Origin: Lutispora sp.
GTDB taxonomy: Bacteria > Bacillota > Clostridia > Lutisporales > Lutisporaceae
Length of the DNA: 40,757 bases
Direction of reading: 5' to 3'
NCBI GenBank assembly: GCA_028709965.1
Contig: JAQUTA010000008.1
Coordinates: forward strand, 1 to 40,757
The stretch's first letter is position 1; each line of letters begins with the position of its first letter. Positions 39,505-40,757 of the stretch are shown one piece after another. Position numbers and translations under genes: made by a program. A model generated the notes under the pieces. That model saw nothing but the letters and a program-made list of their open reading frames with translations. It made no database searches and had not been told where the DNA came from.

Positions 39505-39738
39505 ATGACAGATGCTGAATATGAAGGATTAGTAGACTATTTTAAAGATATATTCGATAATACCATTAAGTACACTTACGAATTCTACGTATCAGATGGA
39601 ACAGTAATCAAGCAGGCTTACAAATTTGAAGGCTCAATTACTGAACCAGGCACTAACTCTGCAGGCGAAATGAAAATATATGTAGATGTAAATTATAATA
39701 ACATTGGAGAAACCTTTGAGATTCCAGTACCAAAATAA
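39505..39738 (+). pseudogene. C-terminal gene remnant on the plus strand
   Basis: From about 39505 to the TAA at 39738 a plausible 77-residue sequence begins TDAEYEGLVDYFKDIF and ends GETFEIPVPK. It reads like the last part of a secreted beta-sheet lipoprotein (alternating KFEGSITEP and IYVDVNYNNIG strands), but lacks a signal peptide, a lipobox and a ribosome site. The reading frame continues upstream only into sequence antisense to the minus-strand remnant. It is therefore probably the 3' end of a gene cut by a rearrangement. Its own terminator still follows. A short functional protein starting at ATG 39505 is less likely. Confidence 0.5.
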
Positions 39739-39753
39739 ACATTTGACTACTTA

Positions 39754-39785
39754 AAGCTATGCTTTGTAGTATCAAAGCATAGCTT
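39754..39785 (+). terminator. Hairpin after the plus-strand remnant
   Basis: AAGCTATGCTTTG (39754-39766), loop TAGTAT, CAAAGCATAGCTT (39773-39785), a perfect 13-bp stem followed by GTTTATT. The T-tract is imperfect. It is probably the surviving terminator of the truncated gene. Confidence 0.7.
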
Positions 39786-39844
39786 GTTTATTATGCATCA
39801 ATATGTTACAATTGTAATAATCTGGTTGAATGTGAGGTGTCGAG

Positions 39845-40360
39845 ATGGATAATAAAAATAGAGAAGTACTAATCGACATTCTTCATGACATGGAGGATTT
39901 TGCACAGTTAAAGGGATTAAAATGCACTCCCATATATATTCTAGGCGGCTCAGGCTGCATTGTGGGAGGATATATAGACCGTGCAACAATGGATTTTGAT
40001 ATAATGAACATGGACTATCCTGCTTATGTAGGAAGAATATTTAGGATGCTTGGGGAAGTGGATTATCTAGAGTTGAATTTAACCACTGTTGCACCTGGGT
40101 TCGAGAGTAGAGCTAAAAGATTAGAAGAGTTTAAGTATCTTGATATATTTGTCTTATCCAAAGAAGATATCATTGTGACCAAAATTGGCAGATATTCAGA
40201 AAAAGACGTTTCAGATATCCAAGAGTTAATCAAAAGCAGCGATAAGTATTTGATTTTAAAGCTTATAAATGAAGTAAGTCAAAGAATTGATATAGGGGAG
40301 AAGATTAAAGATGAGTTTATAAAGAATGCAACGAAATTCAGGAGGGACTTCGATGTATAA
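39845..40360 (+). CDS. Nucleotidyltransferase-fold protein (DUF6036-like)
   Basis: A 171-residue soluble protein with the marks of a minimal polymerase-beta-type nucleotidyltransferase: YILGGSGCIVGGY with GGS at residues 34-36, DFD at 50-52 as the metal-binding pair, and a later acidic strand YLDIFVLS that could give the third carboxylate. The remaining half is helical (VSDIQELIKSSDKYLILKLI). Such proteins are often the toxin or enzyme half of two-gene modules. It overlaps the next gene by 8 nt, which starts inside its last codons. AGGTG lies upstream of ATG 39845. It sits next to a rearrangement scar, which is typical of mobile accessory genes. The assignment to DUF6036 is from memory. Confidence 0.7.
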   Translation: MDNKNREVLIDILHDMEDFAQLKGLKCTPIYILGGSGCIVGGYIDRATMDFDIMNMDYPAYVGRIFRMLGEVDYLELNLTTVAPGFESRAKRLEEFKYLDIFVLSKEDIIVTKIGRYSEKDVSDIQELIKSSDKYLILKLINEVSQRIDIGEKIKDEFIKNATKFRRDFDV

Positions 40361-40709
40361 GGTATTTAGGCAAAATATAGATAACTTTTTCTTCCTAAAT
40401 AGGCATGGGTCTTCTGAAAAAGAATTTAGATTAAAAATTGCCCAAGTCCTGAAAGGATTGGCTTATAAAGATATATATGAGCAATGGGCTGTTGAAAACA
40501 AGGAGATGTATGAGGAAGTTAATAATTTAGTATATGAAATACAGCAAAATAAAGATCGCTTTCACTCCTTTGATGCTTTTTCATGGGATTTATGGGGTCT
40601 TGACTATAAAGCTGAGAAAAATAACAGGTTTTCAAAAGATATTGTGGGAGAACAATTGAAGCTGATCAATCTTCTTTTGGGGACCCAATATTGGATTGAA
40701 ACCAAGTAG
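40353..40709 (+). CDS. Small partner protein of the nucleotidyltransferase gene, function unknown
   Basis: A 118-residue soluble protein that I do not recognise. It is rich in aromatic residues and appears mainly helical, with text such as NIDNFFFLNRHGSSEKEFRL and FDAFSWDLWGLDYK. No HEPN motif (Rx4-6H) is clear and no helix-turn-helix is evident. ATG 40353 is chosen because AGGAGGGA (40339-40346) is ideally placed; a start at 40326 has no ribosome site. The 8-nt overlap with the preceding gene shows translational coupling, so the two products probably act together. The stop at 40709 is inside the window, so the gene is complete. Confidence 0.7.
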   Translation: MYKVFRQNIDNFFFLNRHGSSEKEFRLKIAQVLKGLAYKDIYEQWAVENKEMYEEVNNLVYEIQQNKDRFHSFDAFSWDLWGLDYKAEKNNRFSKDIVGEQLKLINLLLGTQYWIETK

Positions 40710-40757
40710 GATTAACTATTGACTATTCATATATTATTCAATAGAATAGTAAATAAT

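Overview
The window looks like a chromosomal segment of a low-GC, anaerobic, spore-forming, amino-acid-fermenting member of the Clostridia. The evidence is a spoVA cluster, a phosphotransbutyrylase/butyrate kinase operon joined to a ferredoxin-dependent branched-chain 2-oxoacid oxidoreductase, two sigma-54 activators with matching -24/-12 promoters, cdaA/cdaR, and AT-rich intergenic DNA with TTG and GTG starts behind strong Shine-Dalgarno sites. I cannot name the genus. I see no rRNA, tRNA, CRISPR array, insertion sequence or prophage.

Layout. 1-7.4 kb: htpG, an HD-domain phosphohydrolase, an Fsr-like MFS exporter, lipoate-protein ligase, mannose-6-phosphate isomerase, a 63-residue orphan and an exported amidase. 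7.5-9.3 kb: spoVAC-spoVAD-spoVAE. 9.3-14.6 kb: a lipoprotein ApbE flavin transferase divergent from ndh2 (NDH-2 with a C-terminal DoxX-like membrane part), followed by NusG_II, Gx-transporter and polyprenyl synthase genes. This matches the core of the flavin-based extracellular electron transfer locus of Listeria. ndh2 has a clear sigma-A promoter followed by a leader of about 230 nt with a 5' hairpin that I cannot assign to a known RNA family. 14.7-17.0 kb: a lytic transglycosylase and uppP (cell wall).

17.0-20.3 kb: a sigma-54 activator with a cysteine-rich sensor region, two palindromic upstream sites, a textbook -24/-12 promoter, and a cysteine desulfidase-like enzyme. 20.3-24 kb: cstA-type transporter, an uncharacterised protein, and a spore-type gamma-D-Glu-DAP peptidase. 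24-27.4 kb: fumarase alpha/beta, malic enzyme and aroD. 27.5-31.2 kb: cdaA, cdaR and an FAD dehydrogenase.

31.2-39.2 kb: a PAS/sigma-54 activator, three tandem TGCAA-N4-TTGCA sites, a -24/-12 promoter, and the operon buk-ptb-buk-(P-loop protein)-ferredoxin-VOR alpha/beta/gamma. The operon can convert branched-chain 2-oxoacids through acyl-CoA and acyl-phosphate to acid plus ATP and reduced ferredoxin. It is the ferredoxin-linked counterpart of the sigma-54/BkdR-controlled bkd operon of Bacillus.

39.2-40.7 kb: a scar of two gene remnants on opposite strands, then a nucleotidyltransferase-fold protein overlapping a small partner gene, a possible toxin-antitoxin-like pair.
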